Assembly (NCBI RefSeq): GCF_021023085.1 | Contig: NZ_PGCK01000012.1 | Location: forward strand, 1-64,000 | From: Methanooceanicella nereidis | GTDB lineage: Archaea > Halobacteriota > Methanocellia > Methanocellales > Methanocellaceae | Reading direction: 5' to 3' | DNA length: 64,000 bases | Shown: piece after piece, positions 42,836 to 50,903 of the stretch | How the letters are laid out: each line of letters starts with the position of its first letter | Position numbering within the stretch: the stretch's first letter is position 1 | The notes under the pieces: generated by a model | Seen by the model: only the letters and a program-made list of their open reading frames with translations | Database searches by the model: none | Told to the model about the DNA's origin: nothing | Translations under genes and position numbers: made by a program

Positions 42836-43331
42836 CGTCCCGTACCTCAACGCTTTTAGCTAAATACCCCTGATTAGTAAGGAATTATTTTTATGTTACT
42901 TGAATATATACGTATCTCTTATAATCGAAAATATTTTTCCCGGATACCATAAATTATATATAATTTTAGAGCAAACATATGTTAAATTTGGAATAAATAC
43001 CGTTAAAAACATATTATGTCTAATAATTTGACTTTATTTTTGATTCACGCATTTGCCTGTTCAGTTAACGGCTGCTTTCCAAAAGTAATATGCTTGATAG
43101 GCGACACAATAATAAATGATCTCGTTCAGCCTCTGTAAGAAATACGGCTATCGCCAGGTATGGTAAGTGCCCTGCCCGGCGAATGTTCAGGAATAAACAT
43201 TATATATCGCCTGGGTATAGATATAATACCTTTAAAATATGGTAACGCGATGGCATTCTTGTATCAAAAGTGCCATGGAGAAAATATATCGTTCGACAGA
43301 TGAAAATAACAAGGTTAACACTGGGGGAGAA
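42836..43331. promoter_or_regulatory. Divergent promoter region between the two hydrogenase operons
   Basis: About 495 bp with no gene. For the minus strand, CGTATATATTC (read on that strand, 42902-42912) is a plausible TATA box with a leader of about 40 nt. For the plus strand, TATATATC (43201-43208) and GATATAATA (near 43220-43228) are candidates. Directly before the first is an inverted repeat, AATGTT-N8-AACATT (43182-43201), a possible operator. The shared region would allow both hydrogenases to be regulated together. Confidence 0.5.
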
Positions 43332-43778
43332 ATGACTGAAGTGATAGTCCACGACCCCGCATTATGCACTGGCTGCAGGCAATGCATGACGGCGTGTTCT
43401 TTTAAAAATTATAAGACCTATAATTATAGCTTATCGCTCTGTAAAGTGATAGAAGACCCCCGCGGGGGTTTTGTCAGGGTACACTGCCAGCACTGTAAGG
43501 ACCCGATGTGCGTGGCGGCATGCCCGAAAAAGGCGATCACCAAGGATGAGAAAACGGGCTATGTGACGATCGACCAGATGCTGTGCGTCGGCTGCAAGTC
43601 GTGCATGTACGCATGCCCCATATCCATACCACAGATGAGCAAGGGCCTCAAGGTAATGGTCAAATGCGACATGTGCGAAGGGGATCCTGCTTGCTTAAAA
43701 GTATGCTCTGCAAAGGCGATCAAGCTGATGACCAGGGTAGAAGGAACCGGACTGGTCAAGGAGATGGAGAAAAGATGA
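43332..43778 (+). CDS. Four-cluster polyferredoxin (HycB-like)
   Basis: A 148-aa protein with four [4Fe-4S] motifs: CTGCRQCMTACSF, CQHCKDPMCVAACPKKAI, CVGCKSCMYACP and CDMCEGDPACLKVCSAKAI. This is the layout of HycB/HydN/CooF-type electron-transfer subunits. I chose ATG 43332, with GGGGGAG just upstream; the longer frame from 43239 adds a region with no similarity to ferredoxins. It is the first gene of an eight-gene operon with overlapping junctions and would feed electrons to or from the group 4 hydrogenase or the HdrB-like protein. Confidence 0.88.
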   Translation: MTEVIVHDPALCTGCRQCMTACSFKNYKTYNYSLSLCKVIEDPRGGFVRVHCQHCKDPMCVAACPKKAITKDEKTGYVTIDQMLCVGCKSCMYACPISIPQMSKGLKVMVKCDMCEGDPACLKVCSAKAIKLMTRVEGTGLVKEMEKR

Positions 43779-44047
43779 AAGAGCTGTACCCCTGGCGTAA
43801 GCCTGTAAAGATATCGCTTCCGACATCAGTGAAGCCTCAGCTTATAAGGCATTTCAGCATCGGGCTGCTGTATCCTGTTACGGATGAACTTAAGGAAGCG
43901 AGGGAAAAAGCCGGCCTCGACCCGATACCTCCGACGGCTCACAGGTATAAGGAAGGTGCCGAGGACATCAGGAAGATCATCAAGGCGATGGGCGTTGACC
44001 GGAACATAGGGCTCGACCTGGAAAAGATGGAGTATAGGTTCAAATGA
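43775..44047 (+). CDS. Small soluble protein of the group 4 hydrogenase operon, unknown
   Basis: A 90-aa protein with no Cys and no membrane helix, containing KPQLIRHFSIGLLYPVTDEL and ending in a charged helix. The ATG overlaps the ferredoxin stop (ATGA) and its own stop overlaps the HdrB-like start, so it is translated in the same unit. Its position just before an HdrB-like gene recalls HdrC, but it lacks the two ferredoxin clusters of HdrC, so I do not assign it. Probably a structural or adaptor subunit. Confidence 0.7.
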   Translation: MKELYPWRKPVKISLPTSVKPQLIRHFSIGLLYPVTDELKEAREKAGLDPIPPTAHRYKEGAEDIRKIIKAMGVDRNIGLDLEKMEYRFK

Positions 44048-44919
44048 CCGTGAAATATTCACATTTCCTTGGCTGCGTCATGCCTACAAAGATGCCGTGG
44101 GCGGAAGCGGCGATCATGAGGACGCTACCGAAGCTCGGGGTGGATATAGTATATCTGGAGAAGTCCGGATGCTGCCCGAGGGCAGGTGTATGGATATCCG
44201 TCGACCGTAGGGTCTGGCTGACCCTGGCGTCATATAACCTGCTTCAGGCAGAAGAGCAGGGCAGGGATGTCATGGTATCCTGCAACGGCTGCTATGTCAC
44301 GCTTTACGAGGCCAATAAGGTACTTAATGAGGAGCCGGAGACGCTGGAAGAGGTCAACAGGTATCTTGCGGCCGCAGGAAAACATTACGACGCGAACATA
44401 CGCGTCAGGCATTTCCTCGAAGTACTGTACGAGGACGTCGGTATCGACAGGATCAGGAAAGAGAGCAAGAAGCTTAACATCCGCGTCGCCATACACCCCG
44501 GTTGCCATATGAGAATATTCGCGGACGGAAAGCTCGTAAGATACTTTACAGAGCTGATCGAGGCGCTGGGCGTGGAGATAGTGCCGTACGGCCTGGAACA
44601 GATGTGCTGCGGATTACAGTCAAACCTCGCCGACAGGCAGTTCGCGACCTATGAGCGGGCCAAGAAAAAGATGGACGCGATCATGAAGACTGACGCGGAC
44701 GCGCTCGTTCTCGTGTGCGCCGGCTGCTACGACCAGTTCGAAAGAGTGACCAACACGCTCAGAAAGAATGATAATTATGACTTTAACGTGCCAGTGATAC
44801 ATCTGGCGGAGCTCCTTGCCGTGTCCTTCGGCATGAAGCCGGACGAGTTCGGCATGCGCTACATGAGGACAGCGCCTGTGGACGGGCTCATAGAAAAACT
44901 GGAGAAAAGCGTAAAATGA
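44044..44919 (+). CDS. HdrB-like protein with two CCG domains
   Basis: A 291-aa protein of the CCG (cysteine-rich) family to which heterodisulfide reductase subunit B belongs. First CCG domain: LGCVMPTK, SGCCPRAG and SCNGCYVTL. Second: HPGCHMRIF, MCCGLQSN and CAGCYDQF. Both domains keep the C-x(n)-CC-x(n)-CxxC pattern that in HdrB binds noncubane [4Fe-4S] clusters and cleaves the CoM-S-S-CoB disulfide. It lies inside a membrane hydrogenase operon instead of an hdrABC operon. A disulfide or other thiol-linked substrate is plausible, but which one is unknown. Confidence 0.85.
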   Translation: MTVKYSHFLGCVMPTKMPWAEAAIMRTLPKLGVDIVYLEKSGCCPRAGVWISVDRRVWLTLASYNLLQAEEQGRDVMVSCNGCYVTLYEANKVLNEEPETLEEVNRYLAAAGKHYDANIRVRHFLEVLYEDVGIDRIRKESKKLNIRVAIHPGCHMRIFADGKLVRYFTELIEALGVEIVPYGLEQMCCGLQSNLADRQFATYERAKKKMDAIMKTDADALVLVCAGCYDQFERVTNTLRKNDNYDFNVPVIHLAELLAVSFGMKPDEFGMRYMRTAPVDGLIEKLEKSVK

Positions 44920-45185
44920 AACCATATTTCATCATAGCCATATTCATACTGGTCACCAGCGTTATAGGGGTGGTCCTGTCGGAAGAGATGGTCATGCTGT
45001 TCCTGTTCGCAGAGCTAGCTTCGCTCGTGTCTTTCTACATGTTCTTCTCGGTCATCATCCCGTCATTGTTCCCCGAATATAAAAAAGTGGAAGAGAACTT
45101 CAATTGTGGCGCCAACGACCTTTACCTTGATCCGGAGGAGGCCTACGGGCCCAGGACACCTTTCGGAGGTGTGAAAAATAAGTAA
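44916..45185 (+). CDS. Small two-helix membrane subunit (NuoK-like?)
   Basis: An 89-aa protein with two membrane helices (about 4-22 and 29-50); the second contains an in-membrane Glu (LFLFAELASLVSFYMFFSVI), as NuoK/HyfE-type subunits do. A hydrophilic tail of about 35 residues with NCGANDLYLDPEEAYGP follows. The ATG overlaps the HdrB-like stop. The Glu suggests possible involvement in ion translocation, but the protein is shorter than NuoK and I keep the assignment open. The next gene appears to start inside its 3' end. Confidence 0.65.
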   Translation: MKPYFIIAIFILVTSVIGVVLSEEMVMLFLFAELASLVSFYMFFSVIIPSLFPEYKKVEENFNCGANDLYLDPEEAYGPRTPFGGVKNK

Positions 45186-46749
45186 CGATTATGATCTGAC
45201 AGTATGCCGGATATTGCCGTCCGAGGTCATACCGGCGGTAAAAGACCAGCTCTCGAAAGGGGGCAGAATGATATATGCGTCAGGGGTAGACGAGGGTGTC
45301 AACGGCATTAAAGTAGACTATTATTTCGGCTTTGACCATTTGCACAGGGGTAAGCATACCATACTCAGGACGTACCTTGACAGGGAAGACCCCGAGGTCG
45401 AGTCAGTGACGCAGATCACTCCCCAGGCAGACTGGTCGGAAAGGGAATTGATAGAGTTCCTTGGCGTGAAGGCAAAAGGGCACCCGGACCCCAGGCACTT
45501 ATGGCTGCCCTTGAACTGGGAGAAGCTTCGGCTGACGGACGAGGAGAGCAAAGCCGAGGCCGCAAAGTTCAAACAGGAGCCAGTCGACAACATCCTTAAT
45601 CTGCCGGTCACAGTGGTCCCATACGGGCCTTATCATCCTGCGTTCATCGAGAGTAATTACTTTAAGATGGCCGTGGAGGACGAGGTCGTAAAAACCGCGG
45701 ACCTTAAGCTCGGTTTCAATCACCGCAGCGTGATCAAGCTTATGGAAAGGCGAGACTACTATAAGGACGTATACCTCGCGGAGAGGATATGCGGCTTCTG
45801 TAACGCTCATCAGTCCATCACGTTCGCCATGACGGCCGAATGCATAGGCAATGTGGAGATCCCTCCGAGAGCAGGGCTGATCCGAACGCTATTGTTCGAG
45901 CTTGAAAGGATACAGAGCCACCTGCTGGCAATAGGCCTGGTAGGCGACTTGATGGGCTTTAAGACAATGTTCATGCACTGCTTAAGGATCAGGGAAGACA
46001 TCCAGGACTGCCTTGAGCTCATATCGGGACAGCGCGTCACGCACGGGCTGGGCACACTGGGAGGCGTGAGGAGAGACATCACTGCATGCCAGGCTGATTT
46101 TGTGCTTTCGAAAATCAAGGCGGTGAAAAAGTCATCCGACGAGCTATTCGATCAGGTGCTGGCAAACGATGTTCTGCTGACCAGGCTTGAGGGCGTGGGA
46201 AAGCTTTCCCATGACGATGCAATAATGCTGGGCGCAGTCGGGCCCACGGCCAGGGGCAGCAACTGGAAGATAGATGTCAGGAAAAACAGCCCGTATGCAG
46301 CATATGAAAATCTTGACTGGGAGATCATAACGGAGACTGACGGAGACTGCCTGGCAAGGCTCAAAGTGAAGATGAGAGAGGTCCTGATGGCCCTTCATAT
46401 CATAGAGCAGTGCTGTGAAAAGCTTAAGTCGACGTCGGGCAGCATCGTGGCGGCGGTGTCTAAGATGCCGTGCGCGGAGGCGATATCCAAATCAGAGGCT
46501 CCGAGGGGAGAGTTGTTGTACCACGTATCCTCTGACGGCACGAACACACCCGAATATGTGCGTATAAGGACCCCGACGTTCCGCGTGGCACACATTATGC
46601 TAAAGCTGATCCACGGCGTATACGTGGGAGACGTCCCCGCGATAATCGGCTCGATAGACCCATGCTACTCATGCACGGACAGGGTCACGGTCATCAGAGG
46701 GGGAAAGGGCGAATCGGTGGAGATACGTTCGCTGGGAGAGAATAAATGA
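45178..46749 (+). CDS. Group 4 [NiFe] hydrogenase large subunit, fused NuoC-NuoD type (HycE/EchE-like); apparent AUA start
   Basis: About 523 aa. The N-terminal 130 residues form a NuoC/HycE-type domain; the rest is the catalytic subunit. The Ni-Fe ligands are present in RICGFCNAH and DPCYSCTDR, so this is an active-type hydrogenase and not a NuoD-like remnant. The first standard start, TTG 45214, lacks a ribosome site, while the same frame extends upstream to 45175 and ATA 45178 lies six bases after GGAGGTG (45165-45171). From ATA the protein starts ISNDYDLTVCRILPSEV. Overlaps the upstream gene by eight bases and the next gene (46746) by four. Confidence 0.85.
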   Translation: MSNDYDLTVCRILPSEVIPAVKDQLSKGGRMIYASGVDEGVNGIKVDYYFGFDHLHRGKHTILRTYLDREDPEVESVTQITPQADWSERELIEFLGVKAKGHPDPRHLWLPLNWEKLRLTDEESKAEAAKFKQEPVDNILNLPVTVVPYGPYHPAFIESNYFKMAVEDEVVKTADLKLGFNHRSVIKLMERRDYYKDVYLAERICGFCNAHQSITFAMTAECIGNVEIPPRAGLIRTLLFELERIQSHLLAIGLVGDLMGFKTMFMHCLRIREDIQDCLELISGQRVTHGLGTLGGVRRDITACQADFVLSKIKAVKKSSDELFDQVLANDVLLTRLEGVGKLSHDDAIMLGAVGPTARGSNWKIDVRKNSPYAAYENLDWEIITETDGDCLARLKVKMREVLMALHIIEQCCEKLKSTSGSIVAAVSKMPCAEAISKSEAPRGELLYHVSSDGTNTPEYVRIRTPTFRVAHIMLKLIHGVYVGDVPAIIGSIDPCYSCTDRVTVIRGGKGESVEIRSLGENK

Positions 46750-47675
46750 TAGACATCGCATGGATAAATCCGATCATTGCCTTTATCATGGGCATCGTTC
46801 TCTCTTTCAACCTTAGAAAGATATTCGCCAGGGTACAGTCTCGCAGAGGCCCTTTACTGTGGATGCCTAAAAGCTGGTATGGCATCAACCGCAGTAAATT
46901 TCTTCAGCCGCTATATGATATACTTAAGCTATTCAGTAAAAAGACCATAATACCCCATACCGCGACTCCTATGTTCATCATAGCTCCGATAGTCGCCCTT
47001 ATTTGTGCCATACTGGCGACGCTGTTCGTCCCTGTCGCAGGCATCTGCATGGACTACACCTTCAGCCTTGTGGTGCTATTCTACCTGCTGATAGGCGTGA
47101 CTCTCTTCGTCATAGTCGGAGGCACCTCCAGCGCTTCTCTGTTCGCGGCGATAGGCGGTGTCAGGGAAGTGGAGCTGATGCTGGCGAACGAGATACCTTT
47201 CATACTTGGCACGTTCGCGCTGGCGATATCGTATGACACGTTATCGATCAAAGAGATGATGGGCTTTAACCTGCTGACCAATCCCTTTGCTGCGGCAGCA
47301 GTATTCATCGCGATACTGGTCAAGCTGCATATAAAGCCGTTCGACATACCCGAGGCGGACTCCGAGATAGTCGGAGGGCTGACCACCGAGTACAGCGGAA
47401 AGCTGCTCGGGGTGCTTGAGATAATCAAACTGATCATGCTGTTCGTCCTGTCAGCGCTGTTCGTCGACCTGTTCCTGTGGGTACCGTCCACCGGGATCGT
47501 ATCATGGATCATATTCCTGGCGGCGATACTGTTCGTGGGGGCCGTCATAGGCTTTATTCATTCATTGTTCGCCCGCTTCAGGATCGACCAGGCCACATGG
47601 TGGCTGTTCAAGATATCGACAGTTATATCGCTCGTGGCTGTAGGGCTTGCGATCGTCGGGAGGTTCCTGCTATGA
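46746..47675 (+). CDS. Group 4 hydrogenase membrane subunit (NuoH/EchB/HycD-like)
   Basis: A 309-aa membrane protein with about eight helices. Family signatures are RVQSRRGP in the first cytoplasmic loop and FDIPEADSEIVGGLTTEYSG in the central loop, which contacts the hydrogenase module and carries conserved acidic residues near the quinone/proton path of complex I. It anchors the hydrogenase subunits to the membrane. Overlaps both neighbours by four bases. It is the only large membrane subunit in the operon: no NuoL/M/N antiporter-type subunit is encoded. Confidence 0.92.
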   Translation: MIDIAWINPIIAFIMGIVLSFNLRKIFARVQSRRGPLLWMPKSWYGINRSKFLQPLYDILKLFSKKTIIPHTATPMFIIAPIVALICAILATLFVPVAGICMDYTFSLVVLFYLLIGVTLFVIVGGTSSASLFAAIGGVREVELMLANEIPFILGTFALAISYDTLSIKEMMGFNLLTNPFAAAAVFIAILVKLHIKPFDIPEADSEIVGGLTTEYSGKLLGVLEIIKLIMLFVLSALFVDLFLWVPSTGIVSWIIFLAAILFVGAVIGFIHSLFARFRIDQATWWLFKISTVISLVAVGLAIVGRFLL

Positions 47676-48346
47676 AGAACCCTGTCAAAGCGTTTGCAGG
47701 CTTAATCGCCAACTTCTTCCGAAAGCCGGTCACCATCGAGGAGAACTACGGTTTCCTCTCGGACACGTTCAGATGGCTCCCGAGAAGGGACGATGAAAAA
47801 TGCACGGGCTGCGGCGCATGCTATGAGAGATGCTCGAGCGGCGCGACACATATCCACGACGTACAGGAAGAGCGTACCGTGTGCATAGACAGTCTCAACT
47901 GCATATTCTGCGGAAGATGTGCTGACGCATGTCCGGAATCCGCCTTAGAGCTTTCATTCGAGCCAAAGACGGACGATGAAAAGAAGGTCCGTGAAGAGAT
48001 GTTCGACATCGAAGGCGGCGAGTGCCCGCATTCCCTTATACGCCCGAAGGAGAACAAAGAAGCGTCACTGGAGTATCTGCGCAGGATAAGCCTGGCGCAT
48101 GAGCAGGGTGAGGACGGGCCGTGCACGAAGACAATGCTTCCGCTACAGCGCTGCAGCGTGTGCGGAGAGATCATGCCTGAAACGTCGAAGCATCTTGAGA
48201 TAGTGAAAAAGAGGGCGCTGGAGAACCTTCAGCCCGAGACCGCGAAGATCGTCGAGGAGGATATGAAGCTGTATCTTACCGCATGTGTCTCATGCAGGCA
48301 AAAATACAGCCTTATCTGGAACACGCACCCGAGGAAGTACATATGA
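47672..48346 (+). CDS. Group 4 hydrogenase ferredoxin subunit (NuoI/EchF/HycF-like) with extra Cys domain
   Basis: A 224-aa subunit. Two [4Fe-4S] motifs of the NuoI type are present: CTGCGACYERC (near 46-56) and CIFCGRCADACPE (near 76-88). The C-terminal 135 residues are an extension not seen in EchF/HycF, including CSVCGEIMPETSKH and CVSCRQKY, which look like a zinc-ribbon pair. ATG 47672 overlaps the NuoH-like stop (ATGA); the longer frame from 47477 is out of register with the overlap pattern and lies in the previous gene. Transfers electrons between ferredoxin and the small subunit. Confidence 0.88.
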   Translation: MKNPVKAFAGLIANFFRKPVTIEENYGFLSDTFRWLPRRDDEKCTGCGACYERCSSGATHIHDVQEERTVCIDSLNCIFCGRCADACPESALELSFEPKTDDEKKVREEMFDIEGGECPHSLIRPKENKEASLEYLRRISLAHEQGEDGPCTKTMLPLQRCSVCGEIMPETSKHLEIVKKRALENLQPETAKIVEEDMKLYLTACVSCRQKYSLIWNTHPRKYI

Positions 48347-48750
48347 GCGTATTAAAAAAATCCCCGTGGATATACCACGCCCACGCAGGCGGATGTAACG
48401 GCTGCGACATAGAACTGCTGGCATGCATGGGCCCGAGATACGACCTCGAAAGGCTGGGGATCAAGTGGGTGTCTTCTCCGCGTTATGCGGATATATTACT
48501 TGTCACAGGCCCGGTGCCGCTGCACACAAAGCCTTTCCTGGAAAGGGTGTATGCGCAGACCCCCGAGCCAAAGCGAGTCATAGCCATGGGCGCATGCGGA
48601 TGCTCATGCGGTGTTTTTATCGATGACGAAAATTATTCGATAGCAGGCCCGGTAGAGAAGATCATTCCAGTCGATGTGAAAATACCCGGCTGTCCGCCCA
48701 AGCCTGAGGCAATAATCGACGGCATACTAAAAGTGCTGAATAAGATGTGA
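48343..48750 (+). CDS. Group 4 hydrogenase small subunit (NuoB/EchC/HycG-like)
   Basis: A 135-aa subunit that carries the proximal [4Fe-4S] cluster. Ligand Cys residues are in GGCNGCDIELL, GACGCSCG and PGCPPKPEAII, the pattern of NuoB/EchC. ATG 48343 overlaps the upstream stop by four bases. It is the last gene of the operon. The downstream 569 bp are AT-rich and untranslated as far as I can see. Confidence 0.92.
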   Translation: MSVLKKSPWIYHAHAGGCNGCDIELLACMGPRYDLERLGIKWVSSPRYADILLVTGPVPLHTKPFLERVYAQTPEPKRVIAMGACGCSCGVFIDDENYSIAGPVEKIIPVDVKIPGCPPKPEAIIDGILKVLNKM

Positions 48751-49319
48751 TCTTTTCATTTTTTCAAACGTTATGATACCCTTGTTCTCACAAATACTCA
48801 AATTTGCCATATAGGGCTTTATGATTCTACTGCAGGCATTTTTCTATAAATAAAGCCATAGTGCCATTGATATGCTTTTCCTACAATTATGGTGTAATCG
48901 ACAGGCATCGTCCTAAAATATTAAAGAACCAATTTTTCGCTACAAGATCACTTAATATTGCCATACATTCTCCATTAAATGTTTTTATGAACACCGGTTA
49001 AAAAATTATCAAAAGCTATACTTATGGGTACTTATCCATGCATTTTTACTATATTTTAAGCATATTATGGGCCGATATTTACTATTTAAATAATTATTGT
49101 TTTTTTGATAGTTAATACATGGTTTAATTATTAATTTAAAGCTCAAGATTAGCAAATAATAATTATACAGTTATATATTTAGCTTATTTTTACAAAATAA
49201 CCTTAAATTATAGTTATACAACAATAATCGCTATAAACTGGATATATTTCACTAATTATTTTGGTAATCTTAAATTCTATATTTACTATTATTATTATGA
49301 AAGGAGGTATGACCGCAGT
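48751..49319. other. AT-rich intergenic region, promoter of the Phe/Gly-repeat gene
   Basis: About 570 bp, very AT-rich, with no supportable gene or repeat-family copy. TATA-like GGATATATTTC (near 49239-49249) and CTATATTTAC (near 49277-49286) precede a strong ribosome site (AAGGAGGT, 49301-49308). Confidence 0.5.
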
Positions 49320-49562
49320 ATGTTTAAAAAACTTATTGCCTCAGGTGCAGCAGTACTGGCTACGGCCATAACCATGAATCCCGCAGAAGCTTTCTTCTTT
49401 GGGTCCAGGTTCTTTGGCCTCGGGTTCGGCAGCTTCGGGTTCGGTTTCCCGTTCTTCGGTGGGTTCGGTTTCCCGTTCTTCGGTGGGTTCGGTTTCCCGT
49501 TCGGAGGATTAGGGTGCGGAATACCGTTCGGTGGCTGTGGGTTCGGGTTCCCGTTCTGGTAA
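49320..49562 (+). CDS. Secreted Phe/Gly-rich repeat peptide
   Basis: An 80-aa protein with a good signal peptide (MFKKLIASGAAVLATAITMN then PAEA, probable cleavage before FFFG). The mature part is almost only Phe and Gly with some Pro, Leu and Ser: SFGFGFPFFGGFGFPFFGG and similar. Two Cys residues occur near the end. The DNA has a 24-bp tandem repeat (49437-49503). AAGGAGGT (49301-49308) is a strong Shine-Dalgarno, with a slightly long spacing of 11 bases to ATG 49320. It stands alone. Such composition suits a self-assembling or adhesive surface peptide; this is inference. Confidence 0.7.
   Translation: MFKKLIASGAAVLATAITMNPAEAFFFGSRFFGLGFGSFGFGFPFFGGFGFPFFGGFGFPFGGLGCGIPFGGCGFGFPFW
49437..49503 (+). 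repeat. 24-bp tandem repeat inside the Phe/Gly-rich gene
   Basis: GGGTTCGGTTTCCCGTTC followed by TTCGGT occurs at 49437-49460 and 49461-49484 without change, and a third partial copy ends near 49503. Each unit encodes GFGFPFFG. The exact identity suggests recent slippage or strong constraint. Confidence 0.85.
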
Positions 49563-49671
49563 TGGTCCAGAAAACAACCCGCTTATTTTTTTAATAATTT
49601 ATTCTTTTAGCATTTTATAATGACAAATAACCATTAAACGTGAAAATCATCTTAAAATCGGGTCTATTTAC

Positions 49672-50751
49672 ATGAAAGCGGCTGTCGTTACACCGGGTCA
49701 AAAAGACTCGATCAGGGTCATAGATATTGAAACGCCGGGCATAGGGGATGACGAAGTCCTTGTAAAGGTCAGTAGCGTAGGCGTTGACGGGACCGATGAG
49801 GACATTAATGATGGCAAGTACGGTAAACCGCCCGAAGGGTGCGATCATCTTATTATCGGACATGAGGCTGTCGGCGAAGTAGAAAAGACCGGAAATAATG
49901 TAAGATGCCTGGAGCATGGGGACATTGTCGTGCCGATGGTCAGGAGGCCTTGCTGGGAGAATTGCTATAACTGCAGGAACCATCAGCCCGATATGTGCCT
50001 TACTGGCGATTACTTTGAAAGGGGGATAAAGGGCCTGCATGGATTTATGTCCGGTTATTTTTCAGAGTGGCTTGAGTACCTGATCAGGCTACCGCCTGAG
50101 CTGAAAAGTACGGGAGTTCTGCTTGAGCCGCTGAGCGTTGCGGAAAAGGGCATCAGGGAGGCTTTGAGCGTACAGGGGCGCATGCTCTGGAACCCAGGAC
50201 GGGCTCTGGTCCTCGGGGCCGGGTCTCTCGGGTTGCTGGCTACGTTCATCCTGCGTGATATGGGCATCGATACGTATACTGTCGCCACCAGGGACAAAAA
50301 GAGTATTAAGGCGCAGGTAGCCGAACAGTCCGGCGCTAAGTACATAAACGCAAATGAGGAGCCCATTGATACACTGCCCGATAACTATGGTGATTTTGAT
50401 ATTATAATCGAGGCTACGGGTGTGAGCAGGTTAGCATTTCAGTCAATAAGCCTGGTCAACACTAACGGCGTTGTGTGCCTGTTAGGCCTTTATCCTTCCG
50501 GAAAAAAGCATGAGGTATGTACTGACTGTATCGGTATGGACATTGTGATGGGTAACAAGCTGGTTTTCGGATCGGTCAGCAGCAATCGTATCGACTTTGA
50601 GCGTGGCGTTGACCGGCTTATTTCCATAAAAAATAAATGGCCAGGGATGATGGAAAAGATGTTTACCAGGTCCGTAGCGATCGATAATGCTGCGGAAAGC
50701 CTGATAAGGGGCAGCGAGGACATTAAAGTGCTTGTAAACATGCCTGTATGA
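49672..50751 (+). CDS. Zinc-dependent MDR dehydrogenase, glucose 1-dehydrogenase-like
   Basis: A 359-aa medium-chain dehydrogenase/reductase. The catalytic zinc region has [10 protein letters not shown] and GHEAVGEV (His-Glu), with Asp replacing the usual first Cys as in archaeal glucose dehydrogenases. The structural zinc loop is [16 protein letters not shown]. The nucleotide-binding glycine motif is [11 protein letters not shown]. The N-terminus and the [10 protein letters not shown] segment fit archaeal glucose 1-dehydrogenases, which oxidise glucose or related sugars with NAD(P)+. It is next to the debranching-type enzyme, so a joint role in sugar use from stored polysaccharide is possible. 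Substrate not proven. Confidence 0.82.
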   Translation: MKAAVVTPGQKDSIRVIDIETPGIGDDEVLVKVSSVGVDGTDEDINDGKYGKPPEGCDHLIIGHEAVGEVEKTGNNVRCLEHGDIVVPMVRRPCWENCYNCRNHQPDMCLTGDYFERGIKGLHGFMSGYFSEWLEYLIRLPPELKSTGVLLEPLSVAEKGIREALSVQGRMLWNPGRALVLGAGSLGLLATFILRDMGIDTYTVATRDKKSIKAQVAEQSGAKYINANEEPIDTLPDNYGDFDIIIEATGVSRLAFQSISLVNTNGVVCLLGLYPSGKKHEVCTDCIGMDIVMGNKLVFGSVSSNRIDFERGVDRLISIKNKWPGMMEKMFTRSVAIDNAAESLIRGSEDIKVLVNMPV

Positions 50752-50903
50752 TGTTATGGATCTTAATCCGTTCAATGCTCATATCATTTTTTAAAAGCAT
50801 TAGAAGGAAACACCTTTCGCATATTAATCTCCAAAATGATATAATCTCAAAACCCAGACTTCCTGTTGTAATCACATTAAAGGCCATTGGGTAGGGGAAT
50901 GTT

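Noticed and set aside
42836-43331. tRNA or riboswitch in the divergent hydrogenase region
   Set aside because: I looked for cloverleaf-type pairing and the conserved T-arm sequence and saw none; the region is AT-rich promoter DNA.
47477-47671. Longer N-terminus for the NuoI-like subunit
   Set aside because: The extra codons are within the NuoH-like gene, are rich in Arg/Asp/Gly by frame shift, and the ATGA overlap at 47672 fits the pattern of the operon.
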